Shown here: in pieces, positions 50,714-59,272 of the stretch
Position numbering within the stretch: position 1 is the first letter of the stretch
Layout of the letters: each line of letters opens with the position of its first letter
NCBI RefSeq assembly: GCF_007097365.1
Contig: NZ_VJZR01000007.1
Coordinates: forward strand, 1-64,000
DNA length: 64,000 nucleotides
Direction of reading: 5' to 3'
From: Flavobacterium franklandianum
Lineage (GTDB): Bacteria > Bacteroidota > Bacteroidia > Flavobacteriales > Flavobacteriaceae
The notes under the pieces: model-generated
Seen by the model: only the letters and a program-made list of their open reading frames with translations
Databases searched by the model: none
What the model was told of the DNA's origin: nothing
Position numbers and translations under genes: made by a program

Positions 50714-51823
50714 TTAGGTTAGTGATTCTGATTTACTTGCGGCACTATGCACCGTAGTATAATTAAGTTTTATTTTTAAGAAACGTTTTTCAAAATAATA
50801 ATACGAAAGGTGTGCTACTAAAACTATTGCTACAACTACCGAAACATATATCATTATTTGCTTTAGCATTTGATTTTCGATATCCAATTTATTCAGCAAA
50901 AAGGACATGCCATAAATCACCAATGGATTGTAAACATAGAGTCCGAATGAAATTTTACCTAAATAATCAAACGTTTTATTTTCCAAGGAAATTAATCGTT
51001 TTGGATTTGCGATTTGGTTAAAAATTATAATCAAAGTGACTATTGAAATAATTTCATGATCAATTACTGAAGCTAAATGAAATTTGTTTAATGCCACGAT
51101 CAAAAGTACCATCCAAGCCATAGCTTCTATCCACCATTTACCGATGATCCATTTGATTTTTGGACTATTGTGATAAAACAAATAGGCACCCAATGCTCCT
51201 ATGGTTAAGCAGCCAAATCGTGTGTAATGAAAAAAGGTTAGTACACCATATGGTACCCCAAGCAGTTTTAAACTTATTTTAAGTACTATGTAAAATATTG
51301 GAAAGATTACCAAAAAGCGAAATAAAATTTTGGTTTTTCTAACCATCCACGGCCAAAAAGCATAAAATTGTTCTTCAACGCCTAGTGACCAATAATGCCC
51401 AATCATAAATACCAGATTTTTACTTCCAACAACTGTTGCAAAAACACCAACGAAAGAATTTTTGAAATTGGGAAGGATAAAAATATAAAACAAAATAGGC
51501 CATTGAAGATTCTCTATGCCATTTAGAAAAACAACAATAAAAAGGTACAGGTAGTACAGAGGCCAAATTCTTAATACTCTCCGCATATAAAATTTCTTTA
51601 TATCGATAGTGCCAGTTTTTTCTATCTCTTTTAATAATAGATAGGTGATTAAAAATCCACTTAACGTAAAAAACATTGTCACTCCAAAATTTGCCAAATC
51701 CAATAACTCACTTTTTGGTAATTTATAATAGTCCAATCGATTGTTTATATGACTAAAAACTACCGAAAGTGCTGCAATGGCTCGGATGCCGTTTAATCCT
51801 GGGAGGTAAATTTTATCATTCAT
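50714..51823 (-). CDS. acyltransferase family 3 membrane protein (O-acetylation)
   Basis: 369 residues with about ten transmembrane helices. Signature LNGIRAIAALSVVFSHINNR (about 9-28) with conserved Arg and His, FGVTMFFTLSGFLITYLL near 46-63, and the FYMRRVLRIWPLYYLY stretch near 83-98. Predicted to O-acetylate (or otherwise acylate) the glycan. It is only distantly similar to the other acyltransferase at 47430-48476, so the two probably modify different positions or sugars. Confidence 0.88.
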   Translation of the reverse strand: MNDKIYLPGLNGIRAIAALSVVFSHINNRLDYYKLPKSELLDLANFGVTMFFTLSGFLITYLLLKEIEKTGTIDIKKFYMRRVLRIWPLYYLYLFIVVFLNGIENLQWPILFYIFILPNFKNSFVGVFATVVGSKNLVFMIGHYWSLGVEEQFYAFWPWMVRKTKILFRFLVIFPIFYIVLKISLKLLGVPYGVLTFFHYTRFGCLTIGALGAYLFYHNSPKIKWIIGKWWIEAMAWMVLLIVALNKFHLASVIDHEIISIVTLIIIFNQIANPKRLISLENKTFDYLGKISFGLYVYNPLVIYGMSFLLNKLDIENQMLKQIMIYVSVVVAIVLVAHLSYYYFEKRFLKIKLNYTTVHSAASKSESLT

Positions 51824-51857
51824 ACACTCATTCTAAATTAAAAATTGTCTTTCCGAA

Positions 51858-52541
51858 TTATATAACATAGTTAAAATGGTGCCCTTTTGAAAAAGTTAAG
51901 AAAGTGGGGTCAAGCAAGATTGGTTTAACATTAAATTCAGAAGCAATTCTTGTAACTAGTTCTGTCTCACCCGGGCGATCCGAATTATCGACAAAAATGG
52001 TAAAATTATCAGCCATATTATTCTTGATGAATTTCAAATTAGTGGCTCTACTCATCACATTTGTTTTTTGCCAAGCCGAAGGGCCATCCGATAATACTAA
52101 ATCAAATTTTTTATCGCCGATAGCCTCAAAAACAATCGAATTATTGTATTCGAAGGAAAGTTCTATATCAGTGCTTTTAACTGTTGGAGCACATACAAAA
52201 TTCACATAATTAAGTAAATTTTCTTCTTTCAAAATTTTCTTGATAATTTCTTGCCATTCTGCACTTTCATCAACTGTGGTAATGGTGCAGTCTAGATTAT
52301 TCATTTTAATTAATCGAGCCACTATAATAGTTGAAATTCCTGAGCCAAATTCTAATACAGATGTTCTACTATTTACCACTATATCATTTGCCAAACAGGC
52401 CAAAAATCGAAATTTTAATGAGGAAGTTGTAAAGGGCAAATAACTCCCTTGATGGTATAATTTTTGAATTAAAAAAGCAGGAAGTTCCTCGTTTTTATGC
52501 AGGAAAAATTTTCTAAGAAAGTAATCTATCTTTTTTTTCAT
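51858..52541 (-). CDS. class I SAM-dependent methyltransferase-like protein
   Basis: 227 residues. A Rossmann motif I at about 62-71 (VLEFGSGIST), an acidic strand end at TTVDES (about 88-93), and VLSDGPSAWQ near 155 resemble small methyltransferases of glycan loci. A C-terminal IFVDNSDRPGE segment follows. It could methylate a sugar or a cap, but no substrate can be read off. It lies between glycosyltransferase and acyltransferase genes on the same strand with gaps under 40 bases. Confidence 0.68.
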   Translation of the reverse strand: MKKKIDYFLRKFFLHKNEELPAFLIQKLYHQGSYLPFTTSSLKFRFLACLANDIVVNSRTSVLEFGSGISTIIVARLIKMNNLDCTITTVDESAEWQEIIKKILKEENLLNYVNFVCAPTVKSTDIELSFEYNNSIVFEAIGDKKFDLVLSDGPSAWQKTNVMSRATNLKFIKNNMADNFTIFVDNSDRPGETELVTRIASEFNVKPILLDPTFLTFSKGHHFNYVI

Positions 52542-52558
52542 GGAAAGATTTTTTTTAA

Positions 52559-53722
52559 TTATTGTTGGGTTGTTTTATTTATTTTATCAGGTTGTACCGT
52601 TCTAAAATGGCGAGTAACTAAATTACTATATAACTCCTTAATAGTATTTACATATCTTTCTTCGGTATAATTTTGTGTAGCTTTAAGAAACCCTTTTTGT
52701 CCGAATTCCTGACGTAATTGTTTGTTTTCACAAAGTGTTTCTAATTTGCTTGCTATGGATTTAACATCGTATTTTTCGACTAAAAAACCAGTCTCTTTAT
52801 CATCAACGATGTATTTCATACCCCCAACTTTTGTCGCTACTATGGGCAATTTATGAAACATCGCTTCGGCTAATACTAAACCAAAAGATTCATGAGATGA
52901 TACTAACGAAAAAACATCAAAAATGCTATAATACAATGAAGTATCAGCTTGATAGCCCGCAAAAAAAACTTGTTTTTGAAGCCCTAAATTCTGAACTTGT
53001 TGGATGTATTTCTTTTTTTCTACGCCATCGCCCACTAGAATTAACTTGACAGGTAATTGTTTTTTGACCAGTATTGCAAAAGCATTTATCAAATCTGAAA
53101 AACGTTTGTTAGCGTCATCTGTCATTCGACCTATAGATCCAATAACAATTTCATGCTCTGAAATATTCAGCTGTTTTTTTAGCATTATAGTTTCATCCAA
53201 GGAGACTGTTCTTGGTGTTGCGATACCGTTTGTAATAAGTGCTACTTTATTCTTGCCTATTTTCAGTGTATTAATCAAATAATTGGTAGCTGCTGGTGAA
53301 ACTCCAATTACCTTATGTGCCAAAAGAGTAAGTGCTTTCATTAATAGATTTCCTTTCCAAGATCGCGTTTGTGGGTCTGAGGTTTCTTCCAGAATAATTA
53401 TGGGAACACGCTTCCAAAAACCGTTGATTGCAGCCATAGTTACGCCTTCAAAAATAGCTCCGTGAATGATATGTGGCTTAAAATTGGCTATAATTTTCTG
53501 CACTTTTAAATGTTGTTTTACATCTAAAAAATTAGTTAGACTACCTATTTCAATAACTTCAACACCATGTTTTCTAATTTCATCAGCAAACGATCCGTAA
53601 GAGTTAGTGCAAATAATTTTGAGCTCAAAGGTCGATTTATCTAATAGCTTAGCCATAGACAACCTTCTTCGTTCCACGCCGCCAGAACTTATGGTTTCGA
53701 TAATATTGAGCACTCTAATCAT
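52559..53722 (-). CDS. family 4 glycosyltransferase
   Basis: 387 residues. N-terminal VLNIIETISSGGVERRRLSMA with the GGVE loop, HGAIFEGVTMAAI and ILEETSDPQTRSWKG in the acceptor domain. The donor domain has IGSIGRMTDDANKRF, LVGDGVEKKKY and SHESFGLVLAEAMFHKLPIVAT (about 275-296, conserved Glu residues). Its start overlaps the end of the adjacent GT4 gene by 8 bases. The tail past residue 370 is polar and variable. Donor unknown. Confidence 0.85.
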   Translation of the reverse strand: MIRVLNIIETISSGGVERRRLSMAKLLDKSTFELKIICTNSYGSFADEIRKHGVEVIEIGSLTNFLDVKQHLKVQKIIANFKPHIIHGAIFEGVTMAAINGFWKRVPIIILEETSDPQTRSWKGNLLMKALTLLAHKVIGVSPAATNYLINTLKIGKNKVALITNGIATPRTVSLDETIMLKKQLNISEHEIVIGSIGRMTDDANKRFSDLINAFAILVKKQLPVKLILVGDGVEKKKYIQQVQNLGLQKQVFFAGYQADTSLYYSIFDVFSLVSSHESFGLVLAEAMFHKLPIVATKVGGMKYIVDDKETGFLVEKYDVKSIASKLETLCENKQLRQEFGQKGFLKATQNYTEERYVNTIKELYSNLVTRHFRTVQPDKINKTTQQ

Positions 53723-54779
53723 AGTATTTCTGATAAAGATTTTCTAGGTTCTTGACATAGTCGATTTCTGAGAATCTGTTTGCGACATAGGCTTTAGCAT
53801 TTGCTCCTATTTCAGAGCGCTTTTCTTCCGGCATTTGGCAAATTTGAGATAATTTTTCAAAAAGTTCATTCTCATTATTGGGGTTAAAAAGCCAACCTGT
53901 TTTGTCTTCTTCAACAAACTCTGGGATTCCACCAACATTTGAACACAAACAAGGCAATCCTTGCTGCATCGCTTCTAGCACTGCAATTCCAAAACCTTCT
54001 GACAGAGAAGGCAGTACAAAAAGTGTGGCTTGTGACAAATATTTTTCGGGTTCGGCTGAAAAACCCACTATCTCCACTTTGTGCTGACAATTCAAATCTT
54101 TAATCAGTTTCTCCAAGTTTTCTCTTTCTCTTCCTTCTCCAACCAAAATTAGTCTGGCATTAGGGATTTCTAATTTCGAAAAGGTTCTTATTAATGCTTG
54201 CTGATTTTTTACTTTTTCCAACCTGCCGACACAGACAATAGTAAAATCAGTGGGGATTGACCTTTTTGTTAGAGTCTGAATTCCCACAGGATTGTAAATC
54301 ACTTCTCCTTTATCGTTTTGTATTTCTTTGATCTCCATTAATTTTATTTTTACTGCTTTAGAGACGCAAATTACTTTATGACACAATTTGTACACTTGTC
54401 TAAAAACAAACCGAGCCTTTTTAGAATGTTTAGGAAATCCTATTTCCTCGGCAATAACTACTTTTACACCCGCAAGTTTAGCGGCAATAGTTCCGTGAAA
54501 ATTGGCTTCGGCAGCTGCGGTATGAACTAGATCGGGTTTGAGTTTTTTGAACCATTTGTATAAAATCCAAATATTTTTAAGATTGGAAATATTTGGTTTT
54601 TGGTTAAAAATAGTAACATTAAAACCTCTTGATAGAAGTGTTTTTTCAGCATGACCACCATAGCCAATGGCAGCAAAATAATAGTCATTATGAAGCAAAT
54701 CAGCATCTTGTGCAAAAGAAATGAATTTTCTTTCTTGTCCGCCAAAATCAAGTAATGTAGTAAGTCTTACTATTTTCAT
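53715..54779 (-). CDS. family 4 glycosyltransferase
   Basis: 354 residues. GT-B fold: VRLTTLLDFGGQERKFISF at the N-terminus, HTAAAEANFHGTIAAKLAGV (about 86-105), donor-binding VCVGRLEKVKNQQ, LVGEGRERENL and the catalytic LPSLSEGFGIAVLEAMQQGLP (about 256-276). It is coupled by an 8-base overlap to the next GT4 gene and follows the flippase gene by 7 bases. Likely adds an internal sugar of the repeat unit. Confidence 0.86.
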   Translation of the reverse strand: MKIVRLTTLLDFGGQERKFISFAQDADLLHNDYYFAAIGYGGHAEKTLLSRGFNVTIFNQKPNISNLKNIWILYKWFKKLKPDLVHTAAAEANFHGTIAAKLAGVKVVIAEEIGFPKHSKKARFVFRQVYKLCHKVICVSKAVKIKLMEIKEIQNDKGEVIYNPVGIQTLTKRSIPTDFTIVCVGRLEKVKNQQALIRTFSKLEIPNARLILVGEGRERENLEKLIKDLNCQHKVEIVGFSAEPEKYLSQATLFVLPSLSEGFGIAVLEAMQQGLPCLCSNVGGIPEFVEEDKTGWLFNPNNENELFEKLSQICQMPEEKRSEIGANAKAYVANRFSEIDYVKNLENLYQKYYD

Positions 54780-54786
54780 GTTTTTA

Positions 54787-56256
54787 TTACAATACGTTAG
54801 TTGAAAGTAAAATAGTATTCCTCTTTGTAAATCCCATAAATTTATTCTTGATAGTAATTACCAACTCTTTTTCGAAATAATAGATTATTATAGTATAAAA
54901 AAGACCGCCAAAAACTATCTTAATGCTAATGGCTACTAACAGCGTTGTATCGATACTATAGCTAACCAATACAATTGCCAGAGCCATTCCAAGAGACGCA
55001 AAAAGGACTCCTTTGAGTGTATAAAACACTTCTGATAATTTAGTATTTAATTGTTTAATTGCAGTATTGTAAATAGGAAAAAACAAAAGCATACTTGCAA
55101 TTAAATAACTCCAAGCTATTCCAAGAATCCCATAGTTGACTCCAATACTAAAAGCTATTATTAGTACAAAATTGACTAGCAATGAAACTTTAAAAGCGAT
55201 ATTCGCTTTCCCTAACGAATTATAGATCATTCCGTTTAATGAAAAAATAGACTGAACCGCTCCCACCAAGCTTAATAGAGTAAGTACTGGAATCATTCCT
55301 GCCCAATTTGTTCCAAAAAGCAGCAGAATAAATTCTTTTGAAACTAAGGAAAGGCCAATCATAGCTGGGAAGGTAAGTAAAGCAATATACTTTATAATTC
55401 GAAGATAGTATCGCTTTATAGTTGCTACATCATTCTGTTTTTTTGAAAAGGCAGGAAACATCACTTTGGTAATTACCGAGGAAATATTGCGCAATGGTAA
55501 TAACATTAAGGAATAAGCCCTTGAATATAAGCCTAATTCGGTACTTCCTAGAAGGCGAGCAATAATAAAATTATCAAAATTTCGGGACCAATAGTTTACC
55601 GATGTGTCCCCGAGCACATTCAAACCAAAACTAGAGAGTTCTTTTATTTTAACTTTATTGAAAACAAATGAAGGATGCCAATTTGATGCAAACCAGTACA
55701 ATATTGAATTAGTGGCTGAGGTGACTAAAGTCATCCAAACAATAGACCAAACTCCAAACCCATTATAGGCTAAATAAAAAGCTAGAGTGTATCCCAAAAT
55801 TATTGCAATCCAATTGAAAATTACTTTTTGTTTGAACTTTAATTCACGAATTAGCAAATTAGATTGAACCGAAGTTAACGAGCTAATAATAAAAGAGAGG
55901 GAAATTACACGAATTAAAATGTTGATATCAGGTTGGTTAAAAAAATAGCTGATAAATGGTGCTGTAAAAAAAAAGAAAACATATAAAAACAGTCCAATTA
56001 TTAAATTTAGCCAAAACACGGAAGAAAAGTGTTCTTCGTCTGCATCTATTTTTTGAACTAGTGCCACTCCAAAACCTAAATCAATAAACAAAGCAGCAAA
56101 ATTAGTAAACATAGTCACCATTGCTACTAACCCAAAAGCAGAGGGAGGCAAAATTCTAGCAAGAAAAACTCCAAAGAACAACAAGAGAACTTGCGATAAA
56201 ATCTGGTCCATAAAAGCCCATTTCAAACCGTTTTTTACTTTGTTTTTAAAAGTCAT
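54787..56256 (-). CDS. WzxC-like polysaccharide flippase
   Basis: 489 residues from the ATG at 56256; a TTG at 56268 adds four residues. About fourteen transmembrane helices. The N-terminal KNGLKWAFMDQILSQVLLL, the ARILPPSAFGLVAMVTMF loop and GFGVALVQK match the WzxC/lipopolysaccharide exporter branch of the MOP superfamily, distinct from the 19969 flippase. It should translocate the lipid-linked product of this cluster. Set between two glycosyltransferase genes with very short gaps. Confidence 0.87.
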   Translation of the reverse strand: MTFKNKVKNGLKWAFMDQILSQVLLLFFGVFLARILPPSAFGLVAMVTMFTNFAALFIDLGFGVALVQKIDADEEHFSSVFWLNLIIGLFLYVFFFFTAPFISYFFNQPDINILIRVISLSFIISSLTSVQSNLLIRELKFKQKVIFNWIAIILGYTLAFYLAYNGFGVWSIVWMTLVTSATNSILYWFASNWHPSFVFNKVKIKELSSFGLNVLGDTSVNYWSRNFDNFIIARLLGSTELGLYSRAYSLMLLPLRNISSVITKVMFPAFSKKQNDVATIKRYYLRIIKYIALLTFPAMIGLSLVSKEFILLLFGTNWAGMIPVLTLLSLVGAVQSIFSLNGMIYNSLGKANIAFKVSLLVNFVLIIAFSIGVNYGILGIAWSYLIASMLLFFPIYNTAIKQLNTKLSEVFYTLKGVLFASLGMALAIVLVSYSIDTTLLVAISIKIVFGGLFYTIIIYYFEKELVITIKNKFMGFTKRNTILLSTNVL

Positions 56257-56287
56257 TTCTATTTTCAATGTGATTTATTTGGGTTTA

Positions 56288-57532
56288 TTAATTCAATATT
56301 TGTGACCATTTTTTTATAGTAGTATCATTAAAAAAATAGTCTTGAATTGCCAATTTATTTCTTCTGGATAGTTCTTTTTCAGATTTAAAATTCTCTATAA
56401 CTAAGTCAGTTTTTGTGCTTAGTTCAGCAAAACTGTCTATCTCGTGGTAGTTTAATTTTGCTTTTTTGAAGGTTTTATAAGGCAACCAAGAACCTGTAAT
56501 GACGACATTTGAGGCGTATAATAATTCAAGCAAAGTGCTGCTCAAAGCATCAGAAACTGGGGTGTGAATAAAAATATCGGAGGCTAATCTAGAAACAGCC
56601 AATTCTTCATTTGTAAAAAACTTTTCTAATATAACATACGAACAACCTATTGTTGGCAATACTTTATTTAGTTCTTTTGTGTATTTCTTTTTAGTAGATT
56701 TACTTATAGCGTAGTTTAAGTTGATAATTAAATGAAATTTATCTTTATTGCGGCACTCTTTTAAAGCAGTAATTATATTTAAATGATTGTTATAAGTGCT
56801 TCCGCTGTGTCCTATAAGTATATTTATTTTATCTGGGGCATACCTAAATTTTTCTTTAAATACAGCTATTTTTTTTTTATTTTCGTAATTCAAATCCATT
56901 TGAGTATAGATTTTTTCCTCGATTGGAAACATAGCAATTTGAATTTTATCAAATAGATCCCGTCCAAATTTAGATAAGATTATTTCTCTTAATTCTAGCG
57001 ATTGGCAAGTGATAGTAGTAGCTTTGTTAAGGGCTTTTTTTACAAAATAAAAATTCAGAATATCGTTGGTTCTTAATAAATCGGAACCCCAAAAAGAGCA
57101 TACTATTTTTTTATTTTTTGGCACCAAGAAAAGTTCTCTTAAATAACTGTATTGCATAAAATGAAAATGAAAAGTATTAAAGTCTTCAAAATTTTTATTT
57201 TGAATAAAAAAGGCTTGCGCTTGAATTTGTTTGATGACAAAATGAAATACTTTTGGAATTTTACCTTCTACAAAAAGAATAAAAAAGCAGGTAGTATAGA
57301 AGTGTCTTGAGAAAAAGCAACAGAAAAATGCCCGAAACATTGACAAAGCTGAAATTCTTTTGCTAATAGTTGCATTGTCATACATCCAAGTTTCATTGAT
57401 AGATTCTTTATTTATTTCAACATAAAAAGGTGCAGTAATACTGAATTGAGTATCAAAACTTTTTAATGAAGCATATAAAAAAGACAGAAAATTATTTTGT
57501 CCAAGACCTAATACCAGTATTTTTTTATTCAT
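56288..57532 (-). CDS. glycosyltransferase, WecF/Fuc4NAc-transferase-like
   Basis: 414 residues from the ATG at 57532; a TTG at 57544 is an alternative but overlaps the promoter element. A KILVLGLGQNNFLSFLYASL start, an IVCSFWGSDLLR segment near residue 145, ILIGHSGSTYNNHLN near 238 and DIFIHTPVSDALSSTLLELLYAS near 333-355 resemble the family 56 glycosyltransferases (TDP-Fuc4NAc:lipid II transferase type). Specificity is uncertain. It is the first gene of the tight minus-strand run and has its own -7 element, about 250 bases after the aminotransferase gene. Confidence 0.68.
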   Translation of the reverse strand: MNKKILVLGLGQNNFLSFLYASLKSFDTQFSITAPFYVEINKESINETWMYDNATISKRISALSMFRAFFCCFFSRHFYTTCFFILFVEGKIPKVFHFVIKQIQAQAFFIQNKNFEDFNTFHFHFMQYSYLRELFLVPKNKKIVCSFWGSDLLRTNDILNFYFVKKALNKATTITCQSLELREIILSKFGRDLFDKIQIAMFPIEEKIYTQMDLNYENKKKIAVFKEKFRYAPDKINILIGHSGSTYNNHLNIITALKECRNKDKFHLIINLNYAISKSTKKKYTKELNKVLPTIGCSYVILEKFFTNEELAVSRLASDIFIHTPVSDALSSTLLELLYASNVVITGSWLPYKTFKKAKLNYHEIDSFAELSTKTDLVIENFKSEKELSRRNKLAIQDYFFNDTTIKKWSQILN

Positions 57533-57541
57533 AATGGGAAT

Positions 57542-57549
57542 CAAAACTA
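57542..57549 (-). promoter_or_regulatory. possible -7 element (TAGTTTTG) for the minus-strand glycosyltransferase run
   Basis: An exact TAnnTTTG match on the minus strand, ending 9 bases before the ATG at 57532. It would start a nearly leaderless transcript for the 13-gene run down to 43551. Confidence 0.35.
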
Positions 57550-57616
57550 TATATTTTTTGTGCTATTCGCAGTTTACACTAACTATCACCAGTGGTTAAT
57601 GGTAAAAGACTGTAAT

Positions 57617-57648
57617 TAAAAATGATTTTTTTATAAAAAAATCATTTT
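57617..57648 (-). terminator. long A/T palindrome, possible terminator of the aminotransferase gene
   Basis: AAAAATGATTTTTT and its complement fold into a stem of about 14 bp with a 4-base TATA loop. It lies about 130 bases past the aminotransferase stop (minus strand) and before the next gene's promoter. Only two G-C pairs, so its strength as a terminator is uncertain. Confidence 0.4.
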
Positions 57649-57780
57649 TATTGATAGAAACAATAGCTTGGCTTGTGTAAATCCCATTTTTGGCAGCAAA
57701 CTTCAGCCAAAACAATTTATCAATAAAAAAAAGAGTTCCACTTCAACTTTAGCAATTGTATTGTATATCAATAAAATAAT

Positions 57781-59034
57781 TTAGGAGGTTTCCAACCTGT
57801 TTTTTGTGAAAAAATTAACGAGCATATTGTCTTCAAAGAGTCTTTGTCTTTTGGGGAAAAGAGACTTAACTTTGATTTTCTTTTTGATTTTATTTTTAAA
57901 TAGGCACTTAATAACATTTTGGATTCTTGCTTTTTCTTCTTCGGTAGTGTTTGATCCTGAAGGTAGGCACAGCCCTTTTGCAAATAAACTCTCAGCGATA
58001 TTACCACCATAATAAGGAAAATCTTTGTGTAAGGGTTGCATGTGCAACGGTTTCCATAAGAATCTTGACTCTATGTTTTCAGATTCCAATGCCAAGCGCA
58101 AATCATCACAATCTATTCCATTAGTTTCGGATGGATTAATTGTTATTACCGACAACCAATGGTTAGAAAAGTAATCTTCATTTGGCACCTCAAATACAGA
58201 AACACCTTTCACATTCTCAAACAGTTGTTTATAAAAGTTTTGCATTTTCCTTCTCAAATTTACAAACTCATCTAATTTTTCCATCTGACCCCGACCAATC
58301 GACGCACTAATATTACTCAATCGATAATTGTAGCCGACTTCCGAATGTTCATAATGAATGGCTTTGTCTTTAGATTGTGTAGCCAAGAAAATGGCTCTGG
58401 ATTTAATGTTTTGCGAATGACTTACTAGAGCACCACCGCCAGAGGTGGTAATGATTTTATTCCCGTTAAACGACAAAACGCATAAATCACCAAAAACACC
58501 ACATTTTTGACCTTTATAGGAACTTCCTAAGGCTTCTGCAGCATCTTCAAGAATTGGAATTTGATATTTGTCTGCAACTGCTCTTATTTCTTCTATTTTA
58601 TATGGATTGCCATACAAGTGAACTGTAATTATTGCCTTTGGTTTATTACCCAATTTAATTCTATCAATAATTGCTTCTTCAAGCGCTATTGGGCAAAGGT
58701 TCCAGGTTTCAATTTCACTATCGATAAAAACAGGAATGGCTTTTAAATATAAAATTGGATTGGCTGTAGCGGTAAATGTCAAAGACTGACAAATCACTTC
58801 ATCTCCTGCTTTTATACCCAAAAGAATCAACCCTAAGTGAATTGCTGCCGTACCTGAAGATAATGCAGTCACGTGTACGTTATTACTCAAATATGTTTTT
58901 AAATCCATTTCAAATAAATCAACATTGGTCCCCATGGGTGCAACCCAATTGGTATCAAAAGCTTCTTTAATAAACTTTTGTTCATTTCCTCCCATATGTG
59001 GAGATGATAAATATATTTTTTTTTGGTGGTTCAA
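57781..59034 (-). CDS. PglE-like sugar-nucleotide aminotransferase (DegT/DnrJ family), second copy
   Basis: 417 residues. PLP Lys193 in SFNGNKIITTSGGG, ILEDAAEALGSSYKG near 161-175, ESRFLWKPLHMQP near 333, and the PglE-like N-terminus LSSPHMGGNEQKFI. A close paralogue of the 28294-29451 protein, with long identical stretches. The frame has no usable ATG: TTG at 59034 is the only start that keeps the conserved N-terminus, because a stop lies eight codons upstream. The last ~30 residues (basic, after KNKIKKK) extend beyond the paralogue. With the PglD-like and PglC-fusion proteins it forms a bacillosamine-type set lacking only the 4,6-dehydratase. Confidence 0.86.
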   Translation of the reverse strand: MNHQKKIYLSSPHMGGNEQKFIKEAFDTNWVAPMGTNVDLFEMDLKTYLSNNVHVTALSSGTAAIHLGLILLGIKAGDEVICQSLTFTATANPILYLKAIPVFIDSEIETWNLCPIALEEAIIDRIKLGNKPKAIITVHLYGNPYKIEEIRAVADKYQIPILEDAAEALGSSYKGQKCGVFGDLCVLSFNGNKIITTSGGGALVSHSQNIKSRAIFLATQSKDKAIHYEHSEVGYNYRLSNISASIGRGQMEKLDEFVNLRRKMQNFYKQLFENVKGVSVFEVPNEDYFSNHWLSVITINPSETNGIDCDDLRLALESENIESRFLWKPLHMQPLHKDFPYYGGNIAESLFAKGLCLPSGSNTTEEEKARIQNVIKCLFKNKIKKKIKVKSLFPKRQRLFEDNMLVNFFTKNRLETS

Positions 59035-59217
59035 CTTGTAAAGATTAAAAAATAGTTAAATAGATTGCAAAATAAATTGAGATGTAAAAATATATAATTA
59101 CTGCTAAAAAAAATTGCAGAAAATTTAAAGTTAATCATTTGATAACACTCCTTAAAATAACTGAAATCCTAGTAATAGCTGACATTAAAACATAACCAAT
59201 GCTACATCTAAAATAAA

Positions 59218-59247
59218 ATAAAAAGGCCGCCAAATTGGCGGCCTAAT
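59218..59247 (-). terminator. intrinsic terminator of the 1294-residue T9SS gene
   Basis: GGCCGCC (59225-59231) pairs with GGCGGCC (59237-59243) around AAATT. On the minus strand it is followed by a T-rich run and lies about 30 bases past the stop at 59273. Confidence 0.88.
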
Positions 59248-59272
59248 TAAAGCTTAAGTGATAACTTGAAAG

